A stretch of DNA of 64,000 nt, taken from the NCBI RefSeq assembly GCF_000472385.1, contig NZ_AWZU01000034.1:22764-86763 (forward strand). The letters run 5' to 3'. The DNA comes from Bradyrhizobium sp. ARR65. GTDB taxonomy: Bacteria > Pseudomonadota > Alphaproteobacteria > Rhizobiales > Xanthobacteraceae. Shown in pieces: positions 9,089 through 17,358 of the stretch. The notes under the pieces were generated by a model. It was not told where the DNA came from, made no database searches, and worked only from the letters and a program-made list of their open reading frames with translations. A program made the translations under genes and the position numbers. Each line of letters opens with the position of its first letter. Positions within the stretch are counted from its first letter, which is position 1.

Positions 9089-9814
9089 CTAGCCGGCTGC
9101 TTTTGGCAGGCGCAAGCGCTCGACCTCGCCGGCGGGCTGGTCGACCAGCAATCCATCCTCGATGTGGATGATGCGGTCAGCGAAGGGGATGACGCGGGGA
9201 TCATGGGTGACGACAAGCACCGCGCGTTCGCGCTGATGCGCGATATCGGCCAGGGTGCGCATGATCGTGCGTCCATTCTCGCCGTCAAGGGCGGCCGTCG
9301 GTTCGTCGGCGAGGACGACGGAGGGATTGGCGACGATGGCGCGCGCGATCGCCACGCGCTGCTGCTCGCCGCCTGACAGCGCGTTCGGCAGGCTGCGGAT
9401 CTTGGACCCAAGTCCGACCATCGCGAGCGCCTCGCGCGATCGTTTCACGGCCGCGCCGCCATGGTCGCCGCGGATATCGAGCGCAAGCTGCACATTCTGC
9501 GCCGCCGTCAATGTCGGGAACAGATGATAGGACTGGAACACGAAGCCGATATGGTCGCGCCGGAGCTTTGCAAGGGCCTCCTTGTCGAGGTTGGTGGTCG
9601 ATGTTCCGCATACGGTAACGGTGCCGGATGTCGGCGTCAGCATGCATCCGAGCACAAGCAGCAGGGTCGTCTTGCCGCTGCCCGAGGGTCCCATCAAGAG
9701 CGTGAGTTCGCCGCGGCTTAGAGAAAGGTCGATGCCGCGCAGCGCCTGCACCTCGCGGGCGCCGCTTCCCAGCTTTCGCGTGACGGACTTGGCTTCAATG
9801 ATGCAGTCGCTCAT
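9089..9814 (-). CDS. ABC exporter ATPase, DevA/MacB/LolD type
   Basis: A 241-residue single-domain ATPase with Walker A (GPSGSGKTT), signature (LSGGEQQRVA), Walker B (VVLADEPTAALD) and H-loop (VVTHDPR). The sequence groups with the MacB/LolD/DevA class that works with FtsX-like permeases. The ATG at 9814 overlaps the stop of the DevC-like permease by 4 bp, so the two subunits are co-translated. A possible upstream in-frame start lies inside the permease gene and is rejected. No membrane-fusion partner is encoded nearby. Confidence 0.86.
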   Translation of the reverse strand: MSDCIIEAKSVTRKLGSGAREVQALRGIDLSLSRGELTLLMGPSGSGKTTLLLVLGCMLTPTSGTVTVCGTSTTNLDKEALAKLRRDHIGFVFQSYHLFPTLTAAQNVQLALDIRGDHGGAAVKRSREALAMVGLGSKIRSLPNALSGGEQQRVAIARAIVANPSVVLADEPTAALDGENGRTIMRTLADIAHQRERAVLVVTHDPRVIPFADRIIHIEDGLLVDQPAGEVERLRLPKAAG

Positions 9815-10944
9815 GCCATGAACACCGTCGCTGGATCGATGCGCACCACGCGGAAGATGGCGCCGATCGCCGAAATCACGCACATCAGAATCGTGAGCGC
9901 CAGCAAGCCGGCGACCAACCAGGGCGTGATCACGATCGGCAGCGCGCTCTTCGCGGTCATCTGCACCACCACCGCACCGATCGCGGCCGCAAAGGCGAAC
10001 CCGATGACCGCGTTGAGCAGCGCCTGATAGATGATGACGTTATAGATATAGCCGTTGGAAGAGCCCATGGCGCGCAAGGTCGCAAATTCACTTAAGTGAT
10101 CCTTGGTGCTGGAATAAAGCGTCTGGGCTACGATCACCGTGCCGACAATCACGCCGAGCAGGGCGCCGGCGAACAGCGCGGCGCCGGCGCCGGTCCCGAA
10201 CAGCCAAAAGTCGCGGCTGCGCTTTCGGAACTGGCTGGCCGAAAGCACCTCGGCATCGCCGACCTGGGCCTTGATTGCCTCGATTGCCTTGTCGCGATCA
10301 GTGCCTGGATCAAGCCGCACCAGCAGATCGCTGGCGCGGTCCGGTGGCGTACCGGTGTAGGTGCGCGCATTCTTGACGTCGACAAAGATGTAAGGCGTCG
10401 TCGTGAAAGAGCGAATTCCATCGGTGATCGCGACAACCTTGACGCGGCGGCCGCGGATCTCCGCCGTCCCGCCGACGCCGTCGACGCCGAGCCGTTCGAA
10501 ATAGGAGCGATCGACCGCGACGTTGGGCCCTTGCCCCAGAGCCTGCACGTCGCCCTCAACCACATTCCATGGGTGCAAGCCGCCGTCGTGCAGATCGAGC
10601 CCGACGATAAAAACAGGCGTCACCTCGCCGCTGTCGAGCCGCCAGTCCGAAAAGCCGATCACGACCGGAATGACGTTTGCGACACCGGCGACGCCTGCAA
10701 CGCGATTGCGCAGCTTGAGGTCGAGCAGGGAGGGGTCTTCAAAGGACTTCGCTCCTTTCGGCACTACCCAAACATCGCCGGAGGCATGATCGATCATCAT
10801 CGTGACCATGTGGCCGAAACCGAGAAACAGGCCCATTTGAACCATCACTAGGACGACCGAGAACATGATCCCGACCAGGGTGGCGACGAAGCGGAGTCGG
10901 TCGTGGAATAGATTGCGGGAGGCCAGTGTGAACGTCAGGGACAT
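9811..10944 (-). CDS. ABC exporter permease, DevC-type FtsX-like protein
   Basis: A 377-residue FtsX-family permease: one N-terminal helix near residues 15-45, a large periplasmic domain of about 220 residues, then three C-terminal helices ending in VRIDPATVFMA. This layout and the start LASRNLFHDRLRF match DevC, which in cyanobacteria exports envelope glycolipids together with DevA and the fusion protein DevB. Here the ATPase follows but no DevB homologue is in the operon, so either the fusion protein is elsewhere or this exporter works without one. It starts 12 bp after the acyltransferase gene. Confidence 0.82.
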   Translation of the reverse strand: MSLTFTLASRNLFHDRLRFVATLVGIMFSVVLVMVQMGLFLGFGHMVTMMIDHASGDVWVVPKGAKSFEDPSLLDLKLRNRVAGVAGVANVIPVVIGFSDWRLDSGEVTPVFIVGLDLHDGGLHPWNVVEGDVQALGQGPNVAVDRSYFERLGVDGVGGTAEIRGRRVKVVAITDGIRSFTTTPYIFVDVKNARTYTGTPPDRASDLLVRLDPGTDRDKAIEAIKAQVGDAEVLSASQFRKRSRDFWLFGTGAGAALFAGALLGVIVGTVIVAQTLYSSTKDHLSEFATLRAMGSSNGYIYNVIIYQALLNAVIGFAFAAAIGAVVVQMTAKSALPIVITPWLVAGLLALTILMCVISAIGAIFRVVRIDPATVFMA

Positions 10945-10956
10945 CTGCCTATTCCG

Positions 10957-12174
10957 TTAGCGCGGTTGATCCGCCATCGCGCGCCCGCCCGGCGTGCCGA
11001 AGTGGCGCGGGTTGAATGCGGTCAATCCGCTACTTGCGCCCCAGCTTAGCGCCAGCGCGCCACACAAGACAATTGCGGCCTTGGTCAGTGCGTCAAAAGG
11101 AATCGTGAGCAGCGCATATTGCAGCCACACGACGAAGACATAATGCAGAAGATAAATGCCATAGGCGTTGCGCGAGAGGCTGTCGAGCACGCGATGTTGT
11201 GTTCGCATCAGCTTGAGACAGATCGCCAGCATGCACAGTACGCCGCTCGCGCAGGCGAGCGGATATGCGAATGCCGCCGCCAGGCGATAGGCGAGCGGAC
11301 TGTTGTCCCAGCCCTTTAGGGTCAGCGACGTGAGGACGCCCCACAGCGCGAAGCTTGCGACGGCAGCTACCAGCCAGGCCCACCAATGCTCTGCGAACTG
11401 GCCGTCGCCACGGAGCAGGCCGTGCTGCGTACCGGCCGCGCCGATGGCGTAGCCGGCGAAGAAATAGAGGAGATAGAGCAAGGGACGGCTGAGCTGGAAC
11501 GAAAATGGACCCCACGAGGTCCAGTCCCAAGGGTTGAAGGCCATCACCAGTGGTACATAGGCCAGGATCGAGAGCGCCGTCAGCCCAATGAAGAACGCAA
11601 GCGGCCGGTCTTTCAAGCTCCCCGCAAGTCGGCCCAAGCGCGTCAGGCTTTGCGGCGCTAGCGCGCGGAGCGCCGCCGCGAGCGTGCTGAGCAGGAAGAG
11701 TTGCCACAAGAACCACGCCGGTCCGGCCGGCCACATCGGCAGCGCCAGCCAGTGCTCCCAAAAGGCCGAAGGCGAAGGGTTGGCGGCGGTCAATCGATAG
11801 GAGGCATAATAGGCGAGCGGGCTGAGTACCCCGACCACGAGAAAGAACGGCAGTCCGATCCGCCACCAGCGCTCGCGCAAATAGATGCGGCTGCGTTTGC
11901 GGTCCAGGCTCGCGGGCGTGAACAGGCCCGCCAGAAAGAACATCAGCGACATCAGGCTGACGTCCTGCCAGGCGCAGAACAGGTCGAAGCCGAACCAGCG
12001 CTCATGGTCGATGATGGGAAACGCAACCCACCGGTAGGGCGGCACGTCGAAGGCGAAGGGCTGGGCTGGCTGCGAAGCGAGGTACGGAAGCACCGAGTGA
12101 AACGCGACGACGATCACAATTACGACCGCCCGCAGATTGCTAAGGGGAATGTTGACCTGAGAGGGCACGTACAC
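10957..12174 (-). CDS. membrane acyltransferase, OpgC/acyltransferase-3 family
   Basis: A 405-residue integral membrane protein with about ten hydrophobic segments. It resembles the acyltransferase-3 family, particularly OpgC (MdoC), which adds succinyl groups to periplasmic glucans: an early NLRAVVIVIVVAFHSVLPY segment with the conserved His, DLFCAWQDVSLMSLMFFLAG, and an NAYGIYLLHYVFVVW segment near the C-terminus. It is the first gene of a four-gene reverse operon and sits behind a perfect GGAAC-N16-CGTT promoter. The acyl acceptor is not known; an envelope glycan or lipid is the natural guess. Confidence 0.8.
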   Translation of the reverse strand: MYVPSQVNIPLSNLRAVVIVIVVAFHSVLPYLASQPAQPFAFDVPPYRWVAFPIIDHERWFGFDLFCAWQDVSLMSLMFFLAGLFTPASLDRKRSRIYLRERWWRIGLPFFLVVGVLSPLAYYASYRLTAANPSPSAFWEHWLALPMWPAGPAWFLWQLFLLSTLAAALRALAPQSLTRLGRLAGSLKDRPLAFFIGLTALSILAYVPLVMAFNPWDWTSWGPFSFQLSRPLLYLLYFFAGYAIGAAGTQHGLLRGDGQFAEHWWAWLVAAVASFALWGVLTSLTLKGWDNSPLAYRLAAAFAYPLACASGVLCMLAICLKLMRTQHRVLDSLSRNAYGIYLLHYVFVVWLQYALLTIPFDALTKAAIVLCGALALSWGASSGLTAFNPRHFGTPGGRAMADQPR

Positions 12175-12217
12175 CTGTCCGATCCGGAGAAACCGCTAAA
12201 GTAATCGCAATGGAACC

Positions 12218-12242
12218 AACGTGGAACCGGCGGCGTCGTTCC
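12218..12242 (-). promoter_or_regulatory. EcfG-type (general stress sigma) promoter
   Basis: On the reverse strand GGAAC (12242-12238) is followed after exactly 16 bases by CGTT (12221-12218). This matches the EcfG promoter consensus of alphaproteobacteria without a mismatch. It lies 43 bp upstream of the acyltransferase start and would drive the acyltransferase-DevC-DevA-esterase operon. A second GGAAC on the forward strand (12212-12216), with CGTC 17 bases later, may serve the divergent small gene but is weaker. Confidence 0.6.
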
Positions 12243-12424
12243 GGTGGTTGGCTGCTGTGACGCAGGGCGCAGTCCGCCCGAAGGGTGCCAGCGCTTGGGT
12301 TAACTTATTGATAGAATACAGCTTCCTTCCTTGAATTCGCGGCCACGCGTATCATCTGTTCTCGGAACCAGGATTTGAGCCAGTCAGGCCGCATCGCCCG
12401 TGATGGGCCCGATAGACATTCACC

Positions 12425-12628
12425 ATGAGCACTCCAATCAAGCGTCACGGTCGGTTCTGGACCGAAGAGGACGACAACCTGCTGCGCACGATGGCCTCGG
12501 CCGGGAAGAGCATTACGCTGATGACCGTGAAGCTCGGCCGCCCGATCAGAACGATCAAGGCCCGCGCGCAGGAACTGCACATCGCGCTGCCCGGCGAGGA
12601 CAAGAACACCAAGCGTTGGGTCGGCTAG
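12425..12628 (+). CDS. small SANT/Myb-like helix-turn-helix protein
   Basis: A 67-residue basic protein. The first half (GRFWTEEDDNLLRTMASAGK) reads like a SANT/Myb-type or GcrA-like helix, with the tryptophan and acidic patch of that fold, followed by RPIRTIKARAQEL, which looks like a recognition helix. A single compact DNA-binding domain is therefore likely, but no target can be named. It is transcribed alone between a divergent operon and a convergent molybdoenzyme gene. Small proteins of this kind are common in Bradyrhizobium-like genomes and are usually annotated as hypothetical. Confidence 0.65.
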   Translation: MSTPIKRHGRFWTEEDDNLLRTMASAGKSITLMTVKLGRPIRTIKARAQELHIALPGEDKNTKRWVG

Positions 12629-12726
12629 GCGCCGGCCTGTGCGCTGAAGGCTGCCACACGCGCTTGCTTTTCGCGGGGCCCGCATGCGTTTGCGCGCTCG
12701 GCGCGGGCTTGAGGGGGGCACGCTCG

Positions 12727-15039
12727 TCACTGATGAATGCGGCGCGACAGCTCCTCACAGGCCGCGGCTTCCGCCATCGGCAGCTTCTCGAGCCGGACGG
12801 CGACATGCTTGTGATAGGGCGTGCCGGCGATCGGATCGCAATTCCGGCTGTCGGTCAGCACGTTGACGCGCGGGCCGTTGCTTAGGCGCTCGCCGTCCCT
12901 CGTCGGATAGGACTGGCCATAACCGTGCGGCAGCGCCAACTGTCCCTCGCGTACGCTGTCGTCGGCCTTGCAGCGGGCGACGATGCGTCCGGCCCGCGAT
13001 GTCACCGCGATCCATTCGCCGTCGCTGGCGCCCAAGCAGGCCATATCCTTGGCGTTGATCAAGAGCGCCCCATCGGGATCGTCGCGCCGCCAGGCTGGAT
13101 CGCGAAAGATCTGGTTGGCATTGAACATCCGCCGTTGTCCGGCGGCGAGAATGAAGGGATAGTCGTTCGGCGCGCTTGCGACCGCGGGATCGAGCCTGTT
13201 CAGCCATTCGAGCAGGGTGGGAATCGCAAGATGCACCTTGTGGTCGGGGTGACCGATCAGCGACCACACCTCTTCGTACATATGCGTCGTGATCGCGGCG
13301 CCGCTGCGCGAGTTGACGATCGCGTCGAACAGCGCATCACCGAGCTGCGCGTCCGGCACCTCGTCGCCGAGTCTGAGTGCACGTCGCACCGCCTCCGGCG
13401 CGCGTTTCGCGCAGGCGAGCGCGGCTCCCCACAGCGGCGCAGCCGCGGCCGTTCCGTCGGGAAGCGAGGGACCGAGCGTGCTGTAGAGCAGGAACGCGCC
13501 GAGCGGCACGGCGGCTGGGTTTTCCGCCACGAAGGCGCGGAACGCCGCTGCGAAAGCGGGGCGCGAGCGGAGTGCCGCCTCGCGCAGGGGCGCCAGCACA
13601 TTATCGCCCGGCAATAGTCCCAGCGCGCGGGAGAGCCGTGTGTAGATTTCGGGCTCGGGCAGGGTGCCTTGGAGCGGCGGCACCACGCCTGGCCGCACAT
13701 GGAAGTAGTTCGTCGGAAATTCGAAATTGAACAGCGTGAATTCGCATTTTTCGTATTGGGAGGAGGCGGGCAGCACGTAGTGCGCCAGCCGCGCCGTTTC
13801 GGTCATGGCGACGTCGACGACGACGCAGAGTTCGAGCGTCCGCAACGCCCTCTCCACCTCGCTCGTGTTCGCCGCGGTATTCGCGGGGTTCGAACTGTCG
13901 ATCCAAACGCCGCGCAAGCGGTCCGGATGATCGGTCAGCACCGCTTGCGGGAACATGTTGGGCGGCAGAAGCCCGGCGATGACTTCGGTGTCCGTCGGCG
14001 CAAATTTCTGGTTGGGCGTGTTGCCCCACAGCGGTTGCAGCCAGCTATGGAGCTGGTTGGTGCCCTTGCGGCCAAAACTGCCGGTCAACATGATCAGCAG
14101 CTTTTCCAGATAGGAATTGAGCGTCGAATTGACGCCCTGCTGGATGCCAAGCTCGACGCGTACGGTCATCGCCTCGGCGGCAACGATCATGTCCGCGCAG
14201 CGCTCGATCTCGCCGAGCGGAATATCCGCGGCTCGTGCCCATGCTTCGACGGGGATGCGCGAGAGCGCCTCTTTCACTTCGGCAAAGCCGGTCGTGTGCT
14301 GGGCGAGAAATTCGTGATCCACCGCATCGCGCCGCAACAGTGTCGCGAGGATCGCCCCGAGCAGGAACGCGTCCGCCCCGGGCCGCACGGCGAGATGAAG
14401 ATCGGCCATCTCGGCAGTTTCGGTGCGGCGGGGATCGATGACGATCAGCTTGCGGGCTGGATCCTTGCGGATCTGGTTGAGCTGGTCGCGCGCGTTCGGA
14501 AAGCCGTGCGCGACCCAAGGGTTGGCGCCGATCACGAACAGGAGGTCGCAGTGGTGCACGTCCTCCGCGGTGTGGCAGGTCTGGCTGCCGAACAGATGGC
14601 CGTTGACCCAGAAGTCGCCGGTCTTCTCCTGCGACAGTGCATTGAAGACGTGGCGTGAGCCCAGGGCCCGCAGCATCGCGTGAACGTAAGCGCCGCCGGC
14701 GTGGTTGCCCTGGCCGCCGCCACCATAGAGCGCGATGCTCTTGCCGCCGTGACGATCGACCAGCGCGCGCAGGCGTGAGGCGATTTCTGCGATCGCGGTG
14801 TCCCAGTCGATCGCCTCGAACTCGCCGTCGGCGCGGCGGCGCAAAGGCGCGGTCAGCCGGTCCCTGTGATGGGCATAGAAAGGAATGCGGCCGGCCTTGT
14901 TACAGAGATAACCCTGCGACTTCGGATTGTCACGATCGCCGCGCACTTTGGCGATGCGGCCGTCCTCGACCATCACCTCGATGCCGCAATTGATGTAGCA
15001 GAGATTGCACGCCGTTTTTCGCCACGCTTGGCTTGACAT
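12727..15039 (-). CDS. molybdopterin oxidoreductase, formate-dehydrogenase-like, with N-terminal Fe-S site
   Basis: A 770-residue member of the DMSO-reductase superfamily. The N-terminus has the [4Fe-4S] motif CNLCYINC with a fourth Cys in GYLCNKAG, then a domain with LSQEKTGDF, IGANPWVAHGFPNA and VIDPRRTETAEMADLHLAVRPG that binds the bis-MGD cofactor, and a C-terminal molydopterin-dinucleotide-binding domain ending near the LSNGPRVNVLTD segment. At the place where formate dehydrogenases carry Cys or Sec as the metal ligand, this protein has no cysteine, so it is unlikely to be a standard formate dehydrogenase. No partner subunit is adjacent. The electron acceptor and substrate are unknown. 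Confidence 0.83.
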   Translation of the reverse strand: MSSQAWRKTACNLCYINCGIEVMVEDGRIAKVRGDRDNPKSQGYLCNKAGRIPFYAHHRDRLTAPLRRRADGEFEAIDWDTAIAEIASRLRALVDRHGGKSIALYGGGGQGNHAGGAYVHAMLRALGSRHVFNALSQEKTGDFWVNGHLFGSQTCHTAEDVHHCDLLFVIGANPWVAHGFPNARDQLNQIRKDPARKLIVIDPRRTETAEMADLHLAVRPGADAFLLGAILATLLRRDAVDHEFLAQHTTGFAEVKEALSRIPVEAWARAADIPLGEIERCADMIVAAEAMTVRVELGIQQGVNSTLNSYLEKLLIMLTGSFGRKGTNQLHSWLQPLWGNTPNQKFAPTDTEVIAGLLPPNMFPQAVLTDHPDRLRGVWIDSSNPANTAANTSEVERALRTLELCVVVDVAMTETARLAHYVLPASSQYEKCEFTLFNFEFPTNYFHVRPGVVPPLQGTLPEPEIYTRLSRALGLLPGDNVLAPLREAALRSRPAFAAAFRAFVAENPAAVPLGAFLLYSTLGPSLPDGTAAAAPLWGAALACAKRAPEAVRRALRLGDEVPDAQLGDALFDAIVNSRSGAAITTHMYEEVWSLIGHPDHKVHLAIPTLLEWLNRLDPAVASAPNDYPFILAAGQRRMFNANQIFRDPAWRRDDPDGALLINAKDMACLGASDGEWIAVTSRAGRIVARCKADDSVREGQLALPHGYGQSYPTRDGERLSNGPRVNVLTDSRNCDPIAGTPYHKHVAVRLEKLPMAEAAACEELSRRIHQ

Positions 15040-15203
15040 GACGAGGCTCCATACTGTCCATCCCTTCTTCTCGTCATATTAAAGTATGGTCATCATATAA
15101 ACAATCGAAAAAGAGCGGAGCCTGGAGCTGGCCAGAACGGGTCCGGGCGAAGCGCGGCCCGATGACAGGTTCCGCGGAGGTCTCAGGGTGAGGGTTGAGC
15201 AAT

Positions 15204-16379
15204 TCAGTTGAAGAGTTCCGCGGGCAGGCGGCTGTAGACCCGGCGGGCATTCCCGGCGAAGATCGCGTGCTTCTGCTCAGGCGTCAGGCTCGCGGATCCA
15301 TCGATATAGCGTCTTGTGTCGTCGTAATCGAACCCGGTCTCGGGATCGACGCCCCTGACGGCGCCGACCATCTCGGACGCAAACAGGATATTCTCGGCGG
15401 GGATCACGCGCGTCAAAAGATCGATGCCGGGCTGGTGATAGACGCAGGTGTCGAAGAACACGTTCTTCAGGATGCTTTCGGATAAAGGCGGCCGCCTCTG
15501 GTCCTGGGCGATTCCGCGATAGCGGCCCCAATGATAGGGAATGGCGCCGCCGCCATGCGGGATGATGAACCTTAGCGTCGGGAAATCCTTGAACAGGTCC
15601 GACATCAGGAACTGCACGAAGGCGGTGGTGTCGCCGTTGATGTAGTGGCTCGCGGTGGTGTGAAAGACGGGGTTGGCCGCAGCGCTGACATGGATCATCG
15701 CGGGCACGTCGAGCTCGACCATTTTTTCGTACAGCGGATACCACCAGCGGTCGGTCAGCGGCGGATCGGTCCAATAGCCGCCGCTGGGATCCGGATTGAG
15801 GTTGCATCCGACGAAGCCGAGCTGTTCGACGCAGCGCGTCAATTCGCCGAGACAGGTCTTCGGCTCGACCCCGGGCGATTGCGGGAGCTGGCAGACGCCG
15901 GCAAAGTTCTTCGGATAAAGCTGCGTCAGGCGATAGATGATATCGTTGGACACCCGCGACCACGCCGCGCTCACGCCGGCATCGCCGAAATGGTGGCTCA
16001 TGCCGGAGGCGCGCGGCGAGAACAGCGTCAGCGATGTCCCGCGCTCGCGCTGCAGCTTGAGCTGGGCGCCCTCGACCGATTCGCGCAACTCGTCGTCGCT
16101 GATCTTGAGGGAATCGACGCTCGGCATCTGCGAGGGATCGTTGATCGCAGCGATCTGGCGCTTGCGCCAGTCCAGCATGGCGGTCGGCTCAGTGGTGTAA
16201 TGCCCGTGGCAGTCGATGATCATGCCGCCCGCGCCGGCCGCGTGCGAGAGTCCCTCGATGGCTTCGATGTTCGTCGCCGGCGGAAGCGATGAGGCGGCGG
16301 AGACCGCCCGCCAGGGATTGGGGCGCGGGCCGCAGCAGGCGCACCCCATTGGATGCGTCATCCCGAAATAGTTGAGCAC
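15204..16379 (-). CDS. amidohydrolase-family 4-oxalomesaconate hydratase-like protein (LigJ-like)
   Basis: From about residue 53 this 391-residue protein matches LigJ, the 4-oxalomesaconate hydratase of the protocatechuate 4,5-cleavage pathway: IIDCHGHYTTEP with the metal HxH, LDWRKRQI, RASGMSHHFGD, then MIHVSAAANP and IPHGGGAIPYHWGR. The GTG start at 16379 is supported by a strong GAAGGGAGG site 6 bp upstream, so the roughly 50-residue N-terminal extension, with an unusual GCACCGPRP motif, seems to be translated. The next gene upstream in the same direction is a LigK/GalC-like aldolase, the following step of the same pathway. Other metal-dependent hydrolases of this family could not be excluded. 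Confidence 0.72.
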   Translation of the reverse strand: MLNYFGMTHPMGCACCGPRPNPWRAVSAASSLPPATNIEAIEGLSHAAGAGGMIIDCHGHYTTEPTAMLDWRKRQIAAINDPSQMPSVDSLKISDDELRESVEGAQLKLQRERGTSLTLFSPRASGMSHHFGDAGVSAAWSRVSNDIIYRLTQLYPKNFAGVCQLPQSPGVEPKTCLGELTRCVEQLGFVGCNLNPDPSGGYWTDPPLTDRWWYPLYEKMVELDVPAMIHVSAAANPVFHTTASHYINGDTTAFVQFLMSDLFKDFPTLRFIIPHGGGAIPYHWGRYRGIAQDQRRPPLSESILKNVFFDTCVYHQPGIDLLTRVIPAENILFASEMVGAVRGVDPETGFDYDDTRRYIDGSASLTPEQKHAIFAGNARRVYSRLPAELFN

Positions 16380-16409
16380 GATGTCCTCCCTTCAGATGTC
16401 CGCGAACCG

Positions 16410-17084
16410 TCAGCTCTGGATCGTGCAGCCGAGCCTTGCCAGCGCCGCATCGACCCAGTCGCGGTCGCTGCGGCCTTCCTTGATCGCGGCGAGCTGCTTG
16501 ATCTCGGCCTGGTGCTTGGCTTCGGCGGCCTTCAACACCTCCGCCGCGACATCGTAGGGGACGCAGACGATGCCGTCACCGTCACCGACGATGAGATCGC
16601 CGGGTGCGATCACCATGCCTTGAATCGCGATCGGCACGTTGATCTCGCCGGGACCATCCTTGTAGGGCCCCCGATGGGTAACGCCCGCCGCGAACACCGG
16701 AAAGTCGCCGGCATGCAGCGTGTCGTAGTCACGGATCGCGCCGTGGATGACGATGCCGCCGATGCCGCGCGCCTGCGCATGCGCCACCATAATTTCCCCG
16801 ATCAGGGAATTGGTGAGGTCGCCGCCGCCGTCGACGATGATGACATCGCCTGGCTCGGCGAGATCGAGCGCCTTGTGCACCATGAGGTTATCGCCAGGCC
16901 TTGTCTTCACCGTGAACGCCGGACCTGCGAGCGCGCCGCCGCGGTGCATCGGGCGCAGGCCGGCGCCGCCCGCCGTCATCCGTGACATTGAGTCACTGAT
17001 GTTGGCGACCGGCAGTTCGCGGAATCGCGCGACGAGCGCCGCGTCCACCTTGCGCTCGCGCTTGCGGATCTGGAATCCAATCAC
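16410..17084 (-). CDS. RraA-family 4-carboxy-4-hydroxy-2-oxoadipate aldolase/oxaloacetate decarboxylase-like (LigK/GalC-like)
   Basis: A 224-residue RraA-fold protein. It has the class-II pyruvate aldolase features: VANISDSM near the start, the GDVIIVDGGGD loop, GEIMVAHAQARG, and GAIRD with the Arg-Asp pair that binds pyruvate and metal. In the 4,5-cleavage and gallate pathways this enzyme splits 4-carboxy-4-hydroxy-2-oxoadipate to pyruvate and oxaloacetate. The start is GTG with an AAGGAG site 6 bp before it. It is the first gene of a two-gene operon with the LigJ-like hydratase, 30 bp apart, and diverges from the GH1 gene. No ring-cleavage dioxygenase is nearby. Confidence 0.78.
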   Translation of the reverse strand: MIGFQIRKRERKVDAALVARFRELPVANISDSMSRMTAGGAGLRPMHRGGALAGPAFTVKTRPGDNLMVHKALDLAEPGDVIIVDGGGDLTNSLIGEIMVAHAQARGIGGIVIHGAIRDYDTLHAGDFPVFAAGVTHRGPYKDGPGEINVPIAIQGMVIAPGDLIVGDGDGIVCVPYDVAAEVLKAAEAKHQAEIKQLAAIKEGRSDRDWVDAALARLGCTIQS

Positions 17085-17358
17085 GATTTGCTCCTTGTCT
17101 TCTTATCCATTCGTTGTTGTTTCAAGCCTCGCGTAGGATCGTCCGCGAGCATCGCAGCCAGTCAACCGTAGCACGCGATCGAGATCAAGGTGAGGCGCAG
17201 CGGTGCTGTCGCTTGTCGCAACTGCCCGATCAACTTGCCGCGGGCGGGTTGTCCCGCCTCCGGTTTTCGAGCAGATTGGCGGTCGTCGGCCGAATCTGGG
17301 GGGGACGGCGCGAGCCGGGCAGCCGATCCGAGCGATTTTTGCGTAGGGGGATTTGAAG

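Noticed and set aside
12727..15039. Selenocysteine at an in-frame TGA in the molybdoenzyme
   Set aside because: The reading frame has no internal TGA and no SECIS-like hairpin is visible.
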